Of a DNA stretch of 36,791 nt, positions 25,518 through 34,041 are shown in pieces. The stretch is taken from assembly GCA_000708525.1 (NCBI GenBank), contig JMRP01000028.1, positions 1 to 36,791 of the forward strand, read 5' to 3'. Position 1 is the first letter of the stretch, and each line of letters starts with the position of its first letter. The notes below the pieces were generated by a model that worked only from the letters and a program-made list of their open reading frames with translations, was not told the origin of the DNA and searched no databases. The position numbers and the translations under genes are program-made. The DNA comes from Cyanobium sp. CACIAM 14 (GTDB lineage Bacteria > Cyanobacteriota > Cyanobacteriia > PCC-6307 > Cyanobiaceae).

Positions 25518-26207
25518 TTAGCAGCGCATCCGCTTGCCCCTTGGCAGCTCAGCGAGAATCTCGCCGTCGTGGCCCAGTTCCGGATACGGACGTTCTTCCT
25601 GTCTGCACCAGGCGGCCACCTCCGGGTAGGCCCACTCGAACAGCTGGTCGCGGTAACGCTCCGGTGGAACCCCTTCCCCGCGGGTGGGCACCAGCCCTCT
25701 GACCTGGCGTTGCCGCAGGGCTTCGAACAGCAGGATCGCCGCCGCTACCGAAACATTGAGCGACTGCACCATTCCCTGCATCGGAATGTGAATGGCCTGA
25801 TCGATCCCTTCGGCCGCGACATCGCTGAGTCCCCATTTCTCGGCGCCCAGAAGGAATGCGGTGGGGCCGCTGAAATCACAGCATCGATAGTCGATGGCTT
25901 CCATTCCCAGGTGCGTTCCATAGATCCGGAACCCCTGCTCCTTCAAGGCGTTGATCGCCGCCAGGGTGTTGTCATGCCGCTGCAGCGGCACCCATTTCTG
26001 GCTGCCCTTGGCGGTGCTGTTGAAGGTGGGCAGTCGTCCCTCGAGGCACACGGCGTGCGCTTCGAGCACCCCCACCGCATCGCAGCTGCGCAGGATCGCC
26101 GAGAGGTTGTGAGGTTTCTCCAGGTGCTCCAGGAGCACCGTGAGATCGCCCATGCGGCGGTCGAGCACGGCCCGCAGGCGCTCGAAGCGACGGGGCAGCA
26201 GCGGCAT
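25518..26207 (-). CDS. trmH: tRNA (guanosine-18-2'-O)-methyltransferase TrmH
   Basis: A 229-residue SPOUT-class methyltransferase that methylates the ribose of G18 in the D-loop of tRNAs. Motif 1 is visible as EKPHNLSAILRSCDAVG (catalytic Arg in RSCDAVG), motif 2 as FLLGAEKWGLSD and motif 3 as IPMQGMVQSLNVSVAAAI, which together form the trefoil-knot SAM site. The C-terminal extension (RYRDQLFEWAYPEVAAWC) is typical of TrmH. Start ATG 26207 fits family length. It is divergent from the alkyltransferase-like gene with 60 bp between. Confidence 0.93.
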   Translation of the reverse strand: MPLLPRRFERLRAVLDRRMGDLTVLLEHLEKPHNLSAILRSCDAVGVLEAHAVCLEGRLPTFNSTAKGSQKWVPLQRHDNTLAAINALKEQGFRIYGTHLGMEAIDYRCCDFSGPTAFLLGAEKWGLSDVAAEGIDQAIHIPMQGMVQSLNVSVAAAILLFEALRQRQVRGLVPTRGEGVPPERYRDQLFEWAYPEVAAWCRQEERPYPELGHDGEILAELPRGKRMRC

Positions 26208-26267
26208 CGGCCTCGCAAAAGGCCATCATCGACGCTGAGGCTTCTCCTCCCCCATCGCCTGCCTGCC

Positions 26268-26666
26268 ATGGCCAAGGAAGCAACGGGGGTGGACGCCCCC
26301 TTCGACCGGCGGGTCTACGCGATGGTGGCGAGGATCCCCCACGGGCAGCTGGCCACCTACGGCCAGATCGCCGAGCTGATCGGCGCCTGGGGCTGCGCCC
26401 GTCAGGTGGGCTGGGCTCTCCGGCGGCTGCACTTGCCTTCGGAGGTCCCCTGGCACCGGGTGGTCAATGCCCAGGGGCGCATCGCCATGAGCCCCGGCCG
26501 GGAAGGCAGCGACTGGATGCAGCGGGAGCTCCTGATGGCCGAGGGGATCCCCGTGGCCGTCGACGGACGCCTGCCGCTCGCCCGCCATCGCTGGCATCCC
26601 CCGCTTGCCCTGCTGATGGCCGTCGCGTCCTCCGCCGCCTGCGAGCCCTCCTGTACAAAGGGGTGA
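26268..26666 (+). CDS. Alkyltransferase-like protein (ATL), MGMT-family DNA-binding domain
   Basis: A 132-residue protein with only the DNA-binding domain of O6-alkylguanine-DNA alkyltransferase. FDRRVYAMVARIPHGQLATYGQIAELIG is the helix-turn-helix region; ARQVGWALRR holds the Arg finger area. The active-site motif is PWHRVV with Trp62 where true repair enzymes have Cys (PCHRVV), so it cannot accept alkyl groups. Known ATL proteins bind alkylated guanine and recruit nucleotide excision repair. ATG 26268 is chosen; the frame is open to 25569 but that part overlaps trmH on the other strand. It lies 94 bp upstream of rsmB. Confidence 0.9.
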   Translation: MAKEATGVDAPFDRRVYAMVARIPHGQLATYGQIAELIGAWGCARQVGWALRRLHLPSEVPWHRVVNAQGRIAMSPGREGSDWMQRELLMAEGIPVAVDGRLPLARHRWHPPLALLMAVASSAACEPSCTKG

Positions 26667-26760
26667 AAGCCCGCAGGAGCCTGCCGATTCACGCCAGCGA
26701 CCTCACCCGCGACGCCACCGGCGGCACCTGCGGCGCCCCCCCGGCGACAACGTTCCGGGC

Positions 26761-28107
26761 ATGGCCCCGCGGCAGCTGGCCTGGCAGGTGCTGCAGGCGG
26801 TCGCGGCCGGGGCCTATGCCGATGGGGCTCTGGAGCGGGAACTGGCGGCGATGGCCCGGCGGGGCGTCGGGTTGTCCCCGGCGGATCGCGCCCTGGCTAC
26901 CGAGATCGCCTACGGCGCCATCCGCCAGCGGCAACTGCTCGATGGCTGGATCGATGCCCTGGGCAGGGTGCCCGCCCAGCGCCAGCCGCCCGCCCTGCGC
27001 TGGCTGCTGCACGTGGGCCTCTACCAGCTGCTGTTCAGCCGTCGGGTGCCGGCGGCGGCGGCGGTGAGCACCACGGTGGCCCTGGCCAGGCGCGCCCGCC
27101 TGGGCCGGCTGGCTCCGGTGGCCAATGCCCTGCTGCGCGGCCTGTTGCGCCGCCGGGAGCGCCTGGAGGCCAGCGAGCCATGGGATGGCCTGCCGCTGCC
27201 CGCCGATCCCGCCGCCGCCCTGGCCCTGCGTCGCTCCCTGCCCTCCTGGCTGGCCGCGGAACTGCTCGGCTGGCTGCCACCGGAGCAGGCGGACGCCTTC
27301 GGGGTGGCCTGCAATGCGGTTCCGGCCCTCGATCTGCGCGTCAATCCGTTGCGCACCAGCCGGCGGGCCCTGCTGGAGCGCTTCGCGGCCGCCGGGGTAG
27401 CGGCCCGGGCCCTGCCGGACCTTCCCCACGGCCTCACCCTGCTGGAGCGGACCGGCGATCCCCGGCAACTGCCGGGCTACGCGGAGGGCCTGTGGTGTGT
27501 GCAGGACCGCAGCGCCCAGCGCATCGTCCCGCTGCTGGAGCCACGGCCGGGACAGCGGATCCTCGATGCCTGCGCCGCCCCCGGCGGCAAGAGCACCCAC
27601 CTGGCGGAGCTGATGCACGACCGGGGCGAGGTGTGGGCGGTGGATCGCTCCGCCGCCCGGCTGCAGCGGCTGGAGCGCAACGCCGACCGCCTGGGACTCA
27701 CGGCGCTCCGGTGCCTGCCGGCCGATGCCACCAGCCTCGGGGAGCTGAAACCCCACTGGCGGGGGCACTTCGATCGCATCCTGCTGGATGCTCCCTGCTC
27801 GGGGCTGGGCACCCTGGCCCGCCATCCGGATGCCCGCTGGCGGATCACTCCCGCGGCCATCGAGGGCCTGGTGACCCTGCAGCAGCAGCTGCTGGAGGCG
27901 CTGCTGCCCCTGCTGGCGCCAGGCGGGCGGCTGGTCTACGCCACCTGCACGGTGCACCCCCTCGAGAACGCCGGCCAGGTGGACGCCCTGCTCGGCCGCC
28001 ATCCCGACTGGCGAAGGGTGAGTGACGTGCAGTGGTGGCCCCAGCCTGCCGGCGGCGATGGCTTCTACGCGGCGGTGCTGGAGGGACCGGTGGAACTTCC
28101 GGCCTGA
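26761..28107 (+). CDS. rsmB: 16S rRNA (cytosine-967-C5)-methyltransferase RsmB
   Basis: A 448-residue protein of normal RsmB length. The N-terminal NusB-like RNA-binding domain (about residues 1-140; RQLAWQVLQAV, LATEIAYGAIRQR) precedes the Rossmann SAM domain. This has motif I DACAAPGGKSTHLAEL, motif IV DAPCSGLGTLARHPDARW and motif VI YATCTVHPLEN; the motif VI Cys is the nucleophile and the motif IV Cys helps product release. It methylates C967 of 16S rRNA in the small subunit. Probably co-transcribed with the ATL gene. Confidence 0.95.
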   Translation: MAPRQLAWQVLQAVAAGAYADGALERELAAMARRGVGLSPADRALATEIAYGAIRQRQLLDGWIDALGRVPAQRQPPALRWLLHVGLYQLLFSRRVPAAAAVSTTVALARRARLGRLAPVANALLRGLLRRRERLEASEPWDGLPLPADPAAALALRRSLPSWLAAELLGWLPPEQADAFGVACNAVPALDLRVNPLRTSRRALLERFAAAGVAARALPDLPHGLTLLERTGDPRQLPGYAEGLWCVQDRSAQRIVPLLEPRPGQRILDACAAPGGKSTHLAELMHDRGEVWAVDRSAARLQRLERNADRLGLTALRCLPADATSLGELKPHWRGHFDRILLDAPCSGLGTLARHPDARWRITPAAIEGLVTLQQQLLEALLPLLAPGGRLVYATCTVHPLENAGQVDALLGRHPDWRRVSDVQWWPQPAGGDGFYAAVLEGPVELPA

Positions 28108-28122
28108 CCCAGGCCTGGCCGT

Positions 28123-30318
28123 TCAGGGGGGTGGCGGGGCAGAGACGGGGGGTGGCAGCGCCGGTTGGGCAGGGGGTGGCGGCACGGCCGGTTCCCGGGA
28201 ACGGGGCGCGGCCACGGGATTCGGGCGCGGAACGTCCGCAGGAGTGGGGCGCGGGGTCTCCGCCGGCGCGCTCTCGATGGGCGGTCGCTCGATGGGGGGC
28301 TCTCGCTCGGGTGGGTACGCGCGAGGGGGCTCCCATGGCGGCGAGCTCCAGCCCCTGCGCTCCCTGGGCTCGGTGTGCGGGGGGCTGCCGTCCTGCCGGG
28401 CGTTCCCCGTTGCCGGCAGAGGCTTGAAGCTGCCGGTGAGCACAGGCTTTGGCGGAAACTTCTTCACCGGCATGCCCTTGGTGATCGGGGCCATGAACGA
28501 CCGCCAGGCATAGGTGGCCAGGACGCTGGTGGTGCCGGTCTCATGGTTGTCGTCGTACCCCAGCCAGACGCCGGTGGTGAGCTGGGGGATCGAGCCGATG
28601 AACCAGAGGTCCCTGCCGCCTTCGGAGGTGCCCGTCTTGCCAGCCACCGGGCGGTCGTCTAGGGCGGCGCCTCCACCGGTGCCTCCCTGCACCACCTGCT
28701 GCAGCATCCACACCATTGCGTCGGCGATGTCGCTGTTCACCGCCCGGGTGCCCCTGGCGCCGTTGGCCCGCCGCGACCAGAGAAGCTGCCCTTCCGGGCC
28801 GTAGATCTCCTCGAAGGGGGTGGGCTGGACGTAGACCCCCCGGTTGATCATGCCCGCGTAGGCCGCGGTCATGTCGAGCACCGTCTGCTCGTTGGCGCCG
28901 ATCGCCATCGACAGATAGCGGCCCAGCTCCCGGTGGATGCCCAGGCTCCTGGCGGTGGCGATCACCGGGTCGTAGCCGATCTTCTGCAGCAGCCCCACCG
29001 CCACCACGTTCAGGGAATTCTGCATCGCCGTGGCCAGGCTCACCCAGCCCATGTAGCGGTTGCCGAAATTCCTGGGGCAGTAGGCGCCGAAGCAGCGGGC
29101 GGAGTCGAGCACCGTGTCCTCCGGCTTCATGCCCTTCTTCAGGGCGGTGAGATAGACGAACAGCTTGAAGGTGGAGCCCGGAGATCGCAGCGCCTGCGAC
29201 GCCCGGTTGAACTGGGTCTTCTCCCAGTTCTTGCCGCCCACCATGGCCCGCACCAGGCCCGTGCCCGGCTCCATCGCCACCAGGGCGCCCTCCATACTGC
29301 CGGTGGCGTAGCTGTCGATCGTCTTCTGGGCCTCCTTCTGCCAGGCTGCGTTCAGGCCGCTGCGGATCGTCAGACCGCCCACCTCCAACTGCTCCTTGGT
29401 GAGCACCTTGGGCAACTCCTGCTCCAGCCAGCTGGTGTACCAGGGGGCCGGGTTCGCGAAGTACTTGGGCTCGGCCGGTTTCAGCCCCAGCGGAGCGGCT
29501 TCGGCGCGCTGCAGCTGGGCATCGTCGATGTAACCGGCCTCGCGCATCCGCCTGAGCACGATCGATCGCCGTTTCAGGGCCAGCTCGGGGTTGACCAGGG
29601 GGGAGTAGACGGAGGGGGCTGGGGGCAGGCCGGCGATCATGGCAGCCTCCGGCAGGGTGAGCTGGTCGGGGCGTTTGGAGAAGTAGATCCAGGCGGCGTC
29701 GGACACGCCGTAGGCGCTGGATCCCAGATACACGTAGTTGAGGTACTGCTCGAGGATCTGGGCCTTGCTCAGCTGGCGCTCGATCTTCCCCGCCAGAGCC
29801 GCTTCCTTCAGCTTCCGCATGATCGTGCGGTCCTGGCTCAGGAACACGGTGCGGGCCAGCTGCTGGGTGATCGTGCTGGCGCCCTCCTCCACGGTTCCCT
29901 GCTGGAGGTTGCGCAGCAGCGCCCGGCTGATGCCGAACAGGTCGATGCCGTCGTGCTGGTAGAAGCGCCGATCCTCGGCGGCCACGAACGCCCGCTGGAT
30001 GAGCAGCGGCATCTTCCCGGCCGGCAGCTTCTCGCGGGTGGCCGGTCCCTTCTTGAGAACCACCTCCCCGTCGCTGGAGAGGATCGTGATCGTGCCCGGC
30101 CGGTTGAAACTGTTGATGCGCCCGGCATCGGGCAGCATCGCGTCGATGCTGGAGACCAGGAGGTTCTGCCCCAGGGCCACCAGCCCGCCGGCCGCGGCGG
30201 CCAGCATCGCAGGCCCCAGCAGCCGCCAGGGAGGGCGACCGGGGCGTTTCCTGGCGGAGGAGGGCTCAGGGGGGCGGTGGGGACCTGAGCTGGCCGTGGG
30301 CTGGGCCGCTCCGGTCAT
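28123..30318 (-). CDS. Class A penicillin-binding protein (transglycosylase/transpeptidase)
   Basis: A 731-residue bifunctional peptidoglycan synthase. One membrane anchor lies at about residues 35-55. The GT51 glycosyltransferase domain has catalytic Glu115 in AAEDRRFYQHDGID and GASTITQQLAR. The transpeptidase domain has the active-site STFK (Ser382-Lys385), the SLN triad (435-437) and KTGT (561-564). A Pro/Arg/Glu-rich tail of about 90 residues ends the protein and is likely disordered. ATG 30318 overlaps the chlG stop by 4 nt (ATGA), so translation is coupled to chlG. The frame continues to 30915 but only as a shadow of chlG. It builds glycan strands and cross-links at the outer face of the plasma membrane. 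Confidence 0.93.
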   Translation of the reverse strand: MTGAAQPTASSGPHRPPEPSSARKRPGRPPWRLLGPAMLAAAAGGLVALGQNLLVSSIDAMLPDAGRINSFNRPGTITILSSDGEVVLKKGPATREKLPAGKMPLLIQRAFVAAEDRRFYQHDGIDLFGISRALLRNLQQGTVEEGASTITQQLARTVFLSQDRTIMRKLKEAALAGKIERQLSKAQILEQYLNYVYLGSSAYGVSDAAWIYFSKRPDQLTLPEAAMIAGLPPAPSVYSPLVNPELALKRRSIVLRRMREAGYIDDAQLQRAEAAPLGLKPAEPKYFANPAPWYTSWLEQELPKVLTKEQLEVGGLTIRSGLNAAWQKEAQKTIDSYATGSMEGALVAMEPGTGLVRAMVGGKNWEKTQFNRASQALRSPGSTFKLFVYLTALKKGMKPEDTVLDSARCFGAYCPRNFGNRYMGWVSLATAMQNSLNVVAVGLLQKIGYDPVIATARSLGIHRELGRYLSMAIGANEQTVLDMTAAYAGMINRGVYVQPTPFEEIYGPEGQLLWSRRANGARGTRAVNSDIADAMVWMLQQVVQGGTGGGAALDDRPVAGKTGTSEGGRDLWFIGSIPQLTTGVWLGYDDNHETGTTSVLATYAWRSFMAPITKGMPVKKFPPKPVLTGSFKPLPATGNARQDGSPPHTEPRERRGWSSPPWEPPRAYPPEREPPIERPPIESAPAETPRPTPADVPRPNPVAAPRSREPAVPPPPAQPALPPPVSAPPPP

Positions 30319-31331
30319 GGCGGAGGGGCCACCGCAGAAACGATTCCGGTAAGGTCGCTGTGGCCGATCGCCAGGGCGGTTACCAGCATGCCCAGCACCA
30401 GGAAGGGCTGGGCGCTGGCCTGGTACTTGACGTCGAAGGCCACAGGATCCCGCAGCAGCCAGATGTCCTGGAAGGTGATCTGGGGGATGATCAGCAGCAC
30501 CAGCAGCACGGCGGCGAAGTTCTGGCCGATGGCGATCAGCACCGCCACCATGGCGAGCTGAAAGAGGTCGATCATGCCGGCACTGATCCAGCTGGCCCGT
30601 TCGATGCCGAAGACCACAGGCAGGGAGCGCAGGCCCAGGGCCCGGTCCCCCTCGACGCTCTTGAAGTCGTTGACGACGGCGATGCCCAGCCCCGCCAGGC
30701 TGTAGGCGAGGGTTAGCAGGGCAGTGGTCCAGGTGAGCTGGCCGAACAGGGCCTGGCCGGCCCACCAGGGAAGGGCGATGTAGCTGGCCCCCAGCGCATA
30801 GTTGCCGAGCCAGCCGTTCTGCTTCAGCTTCAGCGGCGGGGCGGAGTAGATGTAGCTGACGAAGGAACCTCCCAGGGCCAGCAGCAGCAGCACAGGGGTG
30901 TCGTGGCCGGCCCACTGATCGAGCCCCCAGGCGACGGCGAGGCCGGCCAGCAGCAGCACCAGGATCTGCAGCCGCACCTGGCCCAGTGGAATGGCGCCGG
31001 AGGGAATGGGCCGGTAAGGCTCGTTGATCGCGTCGATCTCGCGGTCGTAGTAGTCGTTGATCGTCTGGGTGTAGCCGGCCAGCAGGGGGCCGCTCATCAG
31101 CATGCAGGCCACCGAGGCTCCCACCTCCGGCAGGGTCCAGTGGAACTGGCCCGACGCCGCCGCACCGCAGATGACCCCCCAGAGGAGGGGAATCCAGGTG
31201 ACGGGCTTCATGAGCTGCAGCCGGATCTTCCAGATGTTGGAGGAGCCGCTGGCCCCCTTCATCCCCAGCAGCTGCCTGGCACCGCCGGAGACGCCCGCGG
31301 AGCCGGCGCTGGGTTCGGGGCTCTGGCTCAT
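30315..31331 (-). CDS. chlG: Chlorophyll synthase ChlG
   Basis: A 338-residue UbiA-family prenyltransferase that esterifies chlorophyllide with phytyl or geranylgeranyl diphosphate, the last step of chlorophyll synthesis, in the thylakoid or plasma membrane. The diphosphate/Mg-binding motif is [22 protein letters not shown] and the second Asp-rich motif is [19 protein letters not shown]. Seven to nine hydrophobic helices are visible. The N-terminus is hydrophilic, and the start at ATG 31331 fits cyanobacterial ChlG. It follows petP by 12 bp and overlaps the PBP gene by 4 nt, suggesting one transcript. Confidence 0.97.
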   Translation of the reverse strand: MSQSPEPSAGSAGVSGGARQLLGMKGASGSSNIWKIRLQLMKPVTWIPLLWGVICGAAASGQFHWTLPEVGASVACMLMSGPLLAGYTQTINDYYDREIDAINEPYRPIPSGAIPLGQVRLQILVLLLAGLAVAWGLDQWAGHDTPVLLLLALGGSFVSYIYSAPPLKLKQNGWLGNYALGASYIALPWWAGQALFGQLTWTTALLTLAYSLAGLGIAVVNDFKSVEGDRALGLRSLPVVFGIERASWISAGMIDLFQLAMVAVLIAIGQNFAAVLLVLLIIPQITFQDIWLLRDPVAFDVKYQASAQPFLVLGMLVTALAIGHSDLTGIVSAVAPPP

Positions 31332-31343
31332 GGGTGGGCCGTC

Positions 31344-31556
31344 TCAGGCAGGGGTGATCTCATCGTCGAAGAACCAGGTGGTGGTGCCGCCGCTGAGCTC
31401 CACCACGACGCCGATGCCGGTGCCGTCGGTGACCCGGAAGTCCTTGACGGTGCCCGTGGCATCAGCCTTGAGGGCGGCCACCAGATCGGCGGGGATGCGG
31501 TCGCGCACCCGGGTGACCCGCACCTTCGAACCGATGGTGATGCCAGCCTGGGCCAT
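31344..31556 (-). CDS. petP: Cytochrome b6f complex subunit PetP (DUF2862)
   Basis: A 70-residue soluble protein with an SH3-like fold. Landmarks are [36 protein letters not shown] and the end [13 protein letters not shown], which match the cyanobacterial PetP family. PetP is a peripheral cytoplasmic-side subunit of cytochrome b6f that affects complex stability and linear electron flow. ATG 31556 is chosen because it gives family length; the open frame runs to 31664 but covers the divergent hisF. First gene of a petP-chlG-PBP operon. Confidence 0.9.
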   Translation of the reverse strand: MAQAGITIGSKVRVTRVRDRIPADLVAALKADATGTVKDFRVTDGTGIGVVVELSGGTTTWFFDDEITPA

Positions 31557-31599
31557 GTCCGGCGCGATGGGAAAGTGGCGCAACCCTAACAGTGAACCC

Positions 31600-32391
31600 G
31601 TGGTCGCCAAACGGATCATTCCCTGCCTGGACGTGGCCGAGGGCCGGGTCGTGAAGGGCGTCAACTTCGTGGGCCTCAGGGATGCCGGCGATCCGGTGGA
31701 ACTCGCCTGCCGCTACAGCGCGTCCGGGGCCGACGAACTGGTCTTCCTGGACATCGCCGCCAGCCACCAGGGCCGCGGCACCCTGGTGGAACTGGTGCGT
31801 CGCACCGCCGAGGCGGTGACGATCCCCTTCACGGTGGGGGGCGGCATCGGCAGCGTCGAGGGCATCACCGAGCTGCTGCGGGCAGGCGCCGACAAGGTGA
31901 GCCTGAATTCCTCGGCTGTCCGCACCCCCGAACTGGTGGCGGCCGGTGCGGATCGCTTCGGCTGCCAGTGCATCGTGGTGGCGATCGATGCCCGCCGCCG
32001 CGGGCCTGGCGGGGTGGCAGGGCCAGGCTGGGACGTGTACGTCAAGGGCGGTCGGGAGAACACAGGGCTGGATGCGGTGGACTGGGCGCGGCGGGTGGTG
32101 GCGCTGGGCGCCGGGGAGATCCTGCTGACCTCCATGGACGGCGACGGCACCCAGGCCGGCTACGACCTGGCCCTCACCCGGGCGGTGGTGGAGGCGGTGG
32201 AGGTGCCGGTGATCGCCTCCGGCGGCGCCGGCTGCATAGGTCACATCGCCGCGGCGCTCGATCAGGGCGGGGCGGCCGCCGCTCTGCTGGCCTCCCTGCT
32301 CCATGACGGGGTGCTCACCGTGGAGGAGATCAAGATCGACCTGCTGAACCGGGGATTGCCGGTGCGTCCCCTGCTGGCGGCGGTCGCCTGA
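31600..32391 (+). CDS. hisF: Imidazole glycerol phosphate synthase, cyclase subunit HisF
   Basis: A 263-residue TIM barrel that, with HisH, closes the imidazole ring and releases AICAR in histidine synthesis. The N-terminal catalytic Asp is in [15 protein letters not shown]; the second is in IVVAIDARR. Phosphate-binding loops show as [27 protein letters not shown] and [13 protein letters not shown] 31600 gives the usual start [14 protein letters not shown] 31567 would add 11 residues. It is divergent from petP with 43 bp between. Confidence 0.96.
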   Translation: MVAKRIIPCLDVAEGRVVKGVNFVGLRDAGDPVELACRYSASGADELVFLDIAASHQGRGTLVELVRRTAEAVTIPFTVGGGIGSVEGITELLRAGADKVSLNSSAVRTPELVAAGADRFGCQCIVVAIDARRRGPGGVAGPGWDVYVKGGRENTGLDAVDWARRVVALGAGEILLTSMDGDGTQAGYDLALTRAVVEAVEVPVIASGGAGCIGHIAAALDQGGAAAALLASLLHDGVLTVEEIKIDLLNRGLPVRPLLAAVA

Positions 32392-32473
32392 GGGAAACCG
32401 CGGACGCCCCACCGGATCGCCCTTCAGGTCTCGTAACATTGGTAAACATTCCCATGCGGTGCCCGGTGTCTCG

Positions 32474-32803
32474 GTGAACGCGCTTCTGCTCCTGCCTGCA
32501 CCGATGCTGACCCTCACCGCGCTGTTGGTGGTGGCGGTCGTCATCGCCCTGGTGGCCTGGGCCCTGCAGCTCATGCAGGCCGCCACCGAACGCCGGGAGT
32601 TCTCGCTGATGCTGGCCGGCTGCATGGTCTGCTCCGCGGCGGTGGGACTGGCCACCGTGATGGTGCTCACCTTCACGGGGCCGGTTCGCCTCGAGGCCCG
32701 GGGTCTGCTCCACCCCCAGGTCAGCGATGCCGGCAGCGGGGTCAGTCTCGATTCGATCGTGCTCCCCTGGGATGAGACCCTCGGAGAAGGGGCGCCGTCC
32801 TGA
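32474..32803 (+). CDS. Small membrane protein between hisF and menG, function unknown
   Basis: About 109 residues, not recognised. It has two hydrophobic segments, MLTLTALLVVAVVIALVAWALQLM and LMLAGCMVCSAAVGLATVMVLTF, separated by a short charged loop (QAATERREFS). A hydrophilic C-terminus follows with GVSLDSIVLPWDETLG. The start is uncertain: GTG at 32459 or 32474, or ATG at 32504. An imperfect direct repeat GTAACATTG/GTAAACATT lies just upstream (about 32434-32450). Same strand as hisF and menG. Confidence 0.6.
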   Translation: MNALLLLPAPMLTLTALLVVAVVIALVAWALQLMQAATERREFSLMLAGCMVCSAAVGLATVMVLTFTGPVRLEARGLLHPQVSDAGSGVSLDSIVLPWDETLGEGAPS

Positions 32804-32839
32804 CGTCCCTCCCTTTCACGACGTCCGAGGTGCCGGTGC

Positions 32840-33541
32840 GTGGCCAGTGTCCAACCGGAGCGGATCCGCGATCTGTTCGACTCCATCGCGCCCCGCTATG
32901 ACCAGCTCAACGATCTGCTGAGCCTCGGGCTCCACCGGATCTGGAAGCGCCAGGCCGTGGCCTGGATCCGCCCCCGTCCGGGGCAGCGTTTGCTGGATCT
33001 CTGCTGCGGCACCGGCGACCTGGCCCTGCTGCTGGCATCGAAGGTCCGCCCCGGCGGCCTGGTGCTGGGTCTCGACGCCGCCGATGCTCCGCTGGCCATC
33101 GCCCGTCGCCGGGCTGACCGGGCCGGTTGGCTGCCCGTGGAATGGCGGCAGGGGGATGCCCTGGCCACCGGCCTGCCCGAGGGCTGGGCCGACGGGGCGG
33201 TGATGGCCTACGGCCTGCGCAACCTCGCCGATCCCGCCGGCGGCCTGGTGGAACTGCATCGTCTGCTGCGGCCCGGCGGCCGGGCGGCGGTGCTGGATTT
33301 CAACCGTCCCGAGCCTGCGTCCGCCCCGGCGGCCTTCCAGCGCTTCTACCTGCGTCGGCTGGTGGTGCCGGCCGCCCGCGCCGTGGGGCTCACGGAGCAG
33401 TACGCCTATCTGGAGGACAGCCTGGCCCGATTCGCCACCGCCTCCGAGCAGGAGCACCTGGCTCGCTCCGCCGGGTTCAGCCGGGCTCGCCACCGACCCC
33501 TCGCGGGCGGCCTCATGGGGCTGCTGGAACTGGAGGCCTGA
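32840..33541 (+). CDS. menG: UbiE/MenG-family quinone C-methyltransferase (phylloquinone synthesis)
   Basis: A 233-residue SAM methyltransferase. ERIRDLFDSIAPRYDQLNDLLSLGLHRIWKRQAV is the UbiE/MenG N-terminal signature. LLDLCCGTGDLALLLA is motif I, GLDAADAPLAIAR follows, and MAYGLRNLADP corresponds to the family NVxD-type region. In cyanobacteria this enzyme methylates 2-phytyl-1,4-naphthoquinone to make phylloquinone for photosystem I; the function here is inferred from family and organism type. GTG 32840 gives MASVQPERIRDLF. Confidence 0.92.
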   Translation: MASVQPERIRDLFDSIAPRYDQLNDLLSLGLHRIWKRQAVAWIRPRPGQRLLDLCCGTGDLALLLASKVRPGGLVLGLDAADAPLAIARRRADRAGWLPVEWRQGDALATGLPEGWADGAVMAYGLRNLADPAGGLVELHRLLRPGGRAAVLDFNRPEPASAPAAFQRFYLRRLVVPAARAVGLTEQYAYLEDSLARFATASEQEHLARSAGFSRARHRPLAGGLMGLLELEA

Positions 33542-33543
33542 GG

Positions 33544-33575
33544 GGCAAGTGCCCCGATCATCCAGGGCACTTGCC
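33544..33575 (+). terminator. Hairpin terminator after menG
   Basis: GGCAAGTGCCC (33544-33554) and GGGCACTTGCC (33565-33575) form a perfect 11-bp stem with a 10-nt loop, beginning right after the menG stop. Only ATGTGTTTA follows, so the T-tract is weak. Confidence 0.6.
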
Positions 33576-34041
33576 ATGTGTTTAAGGGGTTTCCAGGGTT
33601 CCTGCGCCGAATCGAGGGACAGACGTCAAGGATCTCGACGCCCCCTCTGGACGTTGACTACCTTGCACTTCTGCACACGCTACAGTCGCTTTACTGCTTA
33701 CGGCCGTGGAGCCATCTGCTCTCACTTGCAGTATCCCAACCCTAGTGGATCTGCTGAGGTCTTGCGGGGGGCATTCTCGTAGCTATGGCCAGGGGCATCA
33801 CCCTGGTTGCGATCCTGCACAGCAACGGCTCAGGGCTAATAGGCTCTATTCGGGATCGAGTAATCCCTGGTGGTTCAAGGCAGAAAGAAGGCATTGTCCG
33901 ACTGGACCGCAGGTCTCACTTCCGCCCTGGAGAATCTCAGCGCACCCAGGGTCCCAGTGCGAGGATGTCAGATGCTTTGCAGTCGTTAATGTAGCTTCCC
34001 ATGCTACTCTCGGGCCAGTGTAGGTGACATCTGCCTAGGTG
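33576..34041 (+). other. Long spacer before the glycosyltransferase gene, no gene seen
   Basis: About 460 bp of mixed composition. Several short frames exist on the plus strand (for example 33785-33994) but none has a recognisable motif or a good start context. I saw no transposase remnant or tRNA fold. It may be degenerate sequence next to an acquired gene. Confidence 0.45.

Noticed and set aside
30319-30915. N-terminal extension of the penicillin-binding protein of about 200 residues
   Set aside because: It overlaps chlG entirely and has shadow-frame composition; ATG 30318 overlaps the chlG stop in a typical coupled junction.
31102-31599. N-terminal extension of HisF
   Set aside because: It covers petP and the start of chlG on the opposite strand, and HisF proteins begin at [10 protein letters not shown].
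32434-32450. Imperfect direct repeat GTAACATTG/GTAAACATT upstream of the small membrane protein, as a possible regulator site
   Set aside because: Only two copies, short, and no match to a site I can name with confidence.
33780-34000. Small plus-strand frame starting MARGITLVAILHSNG
   Set aside because: No motif, hydrophobic pattern or ribosome-binding site; composition like the surrounding non-coding sequence.
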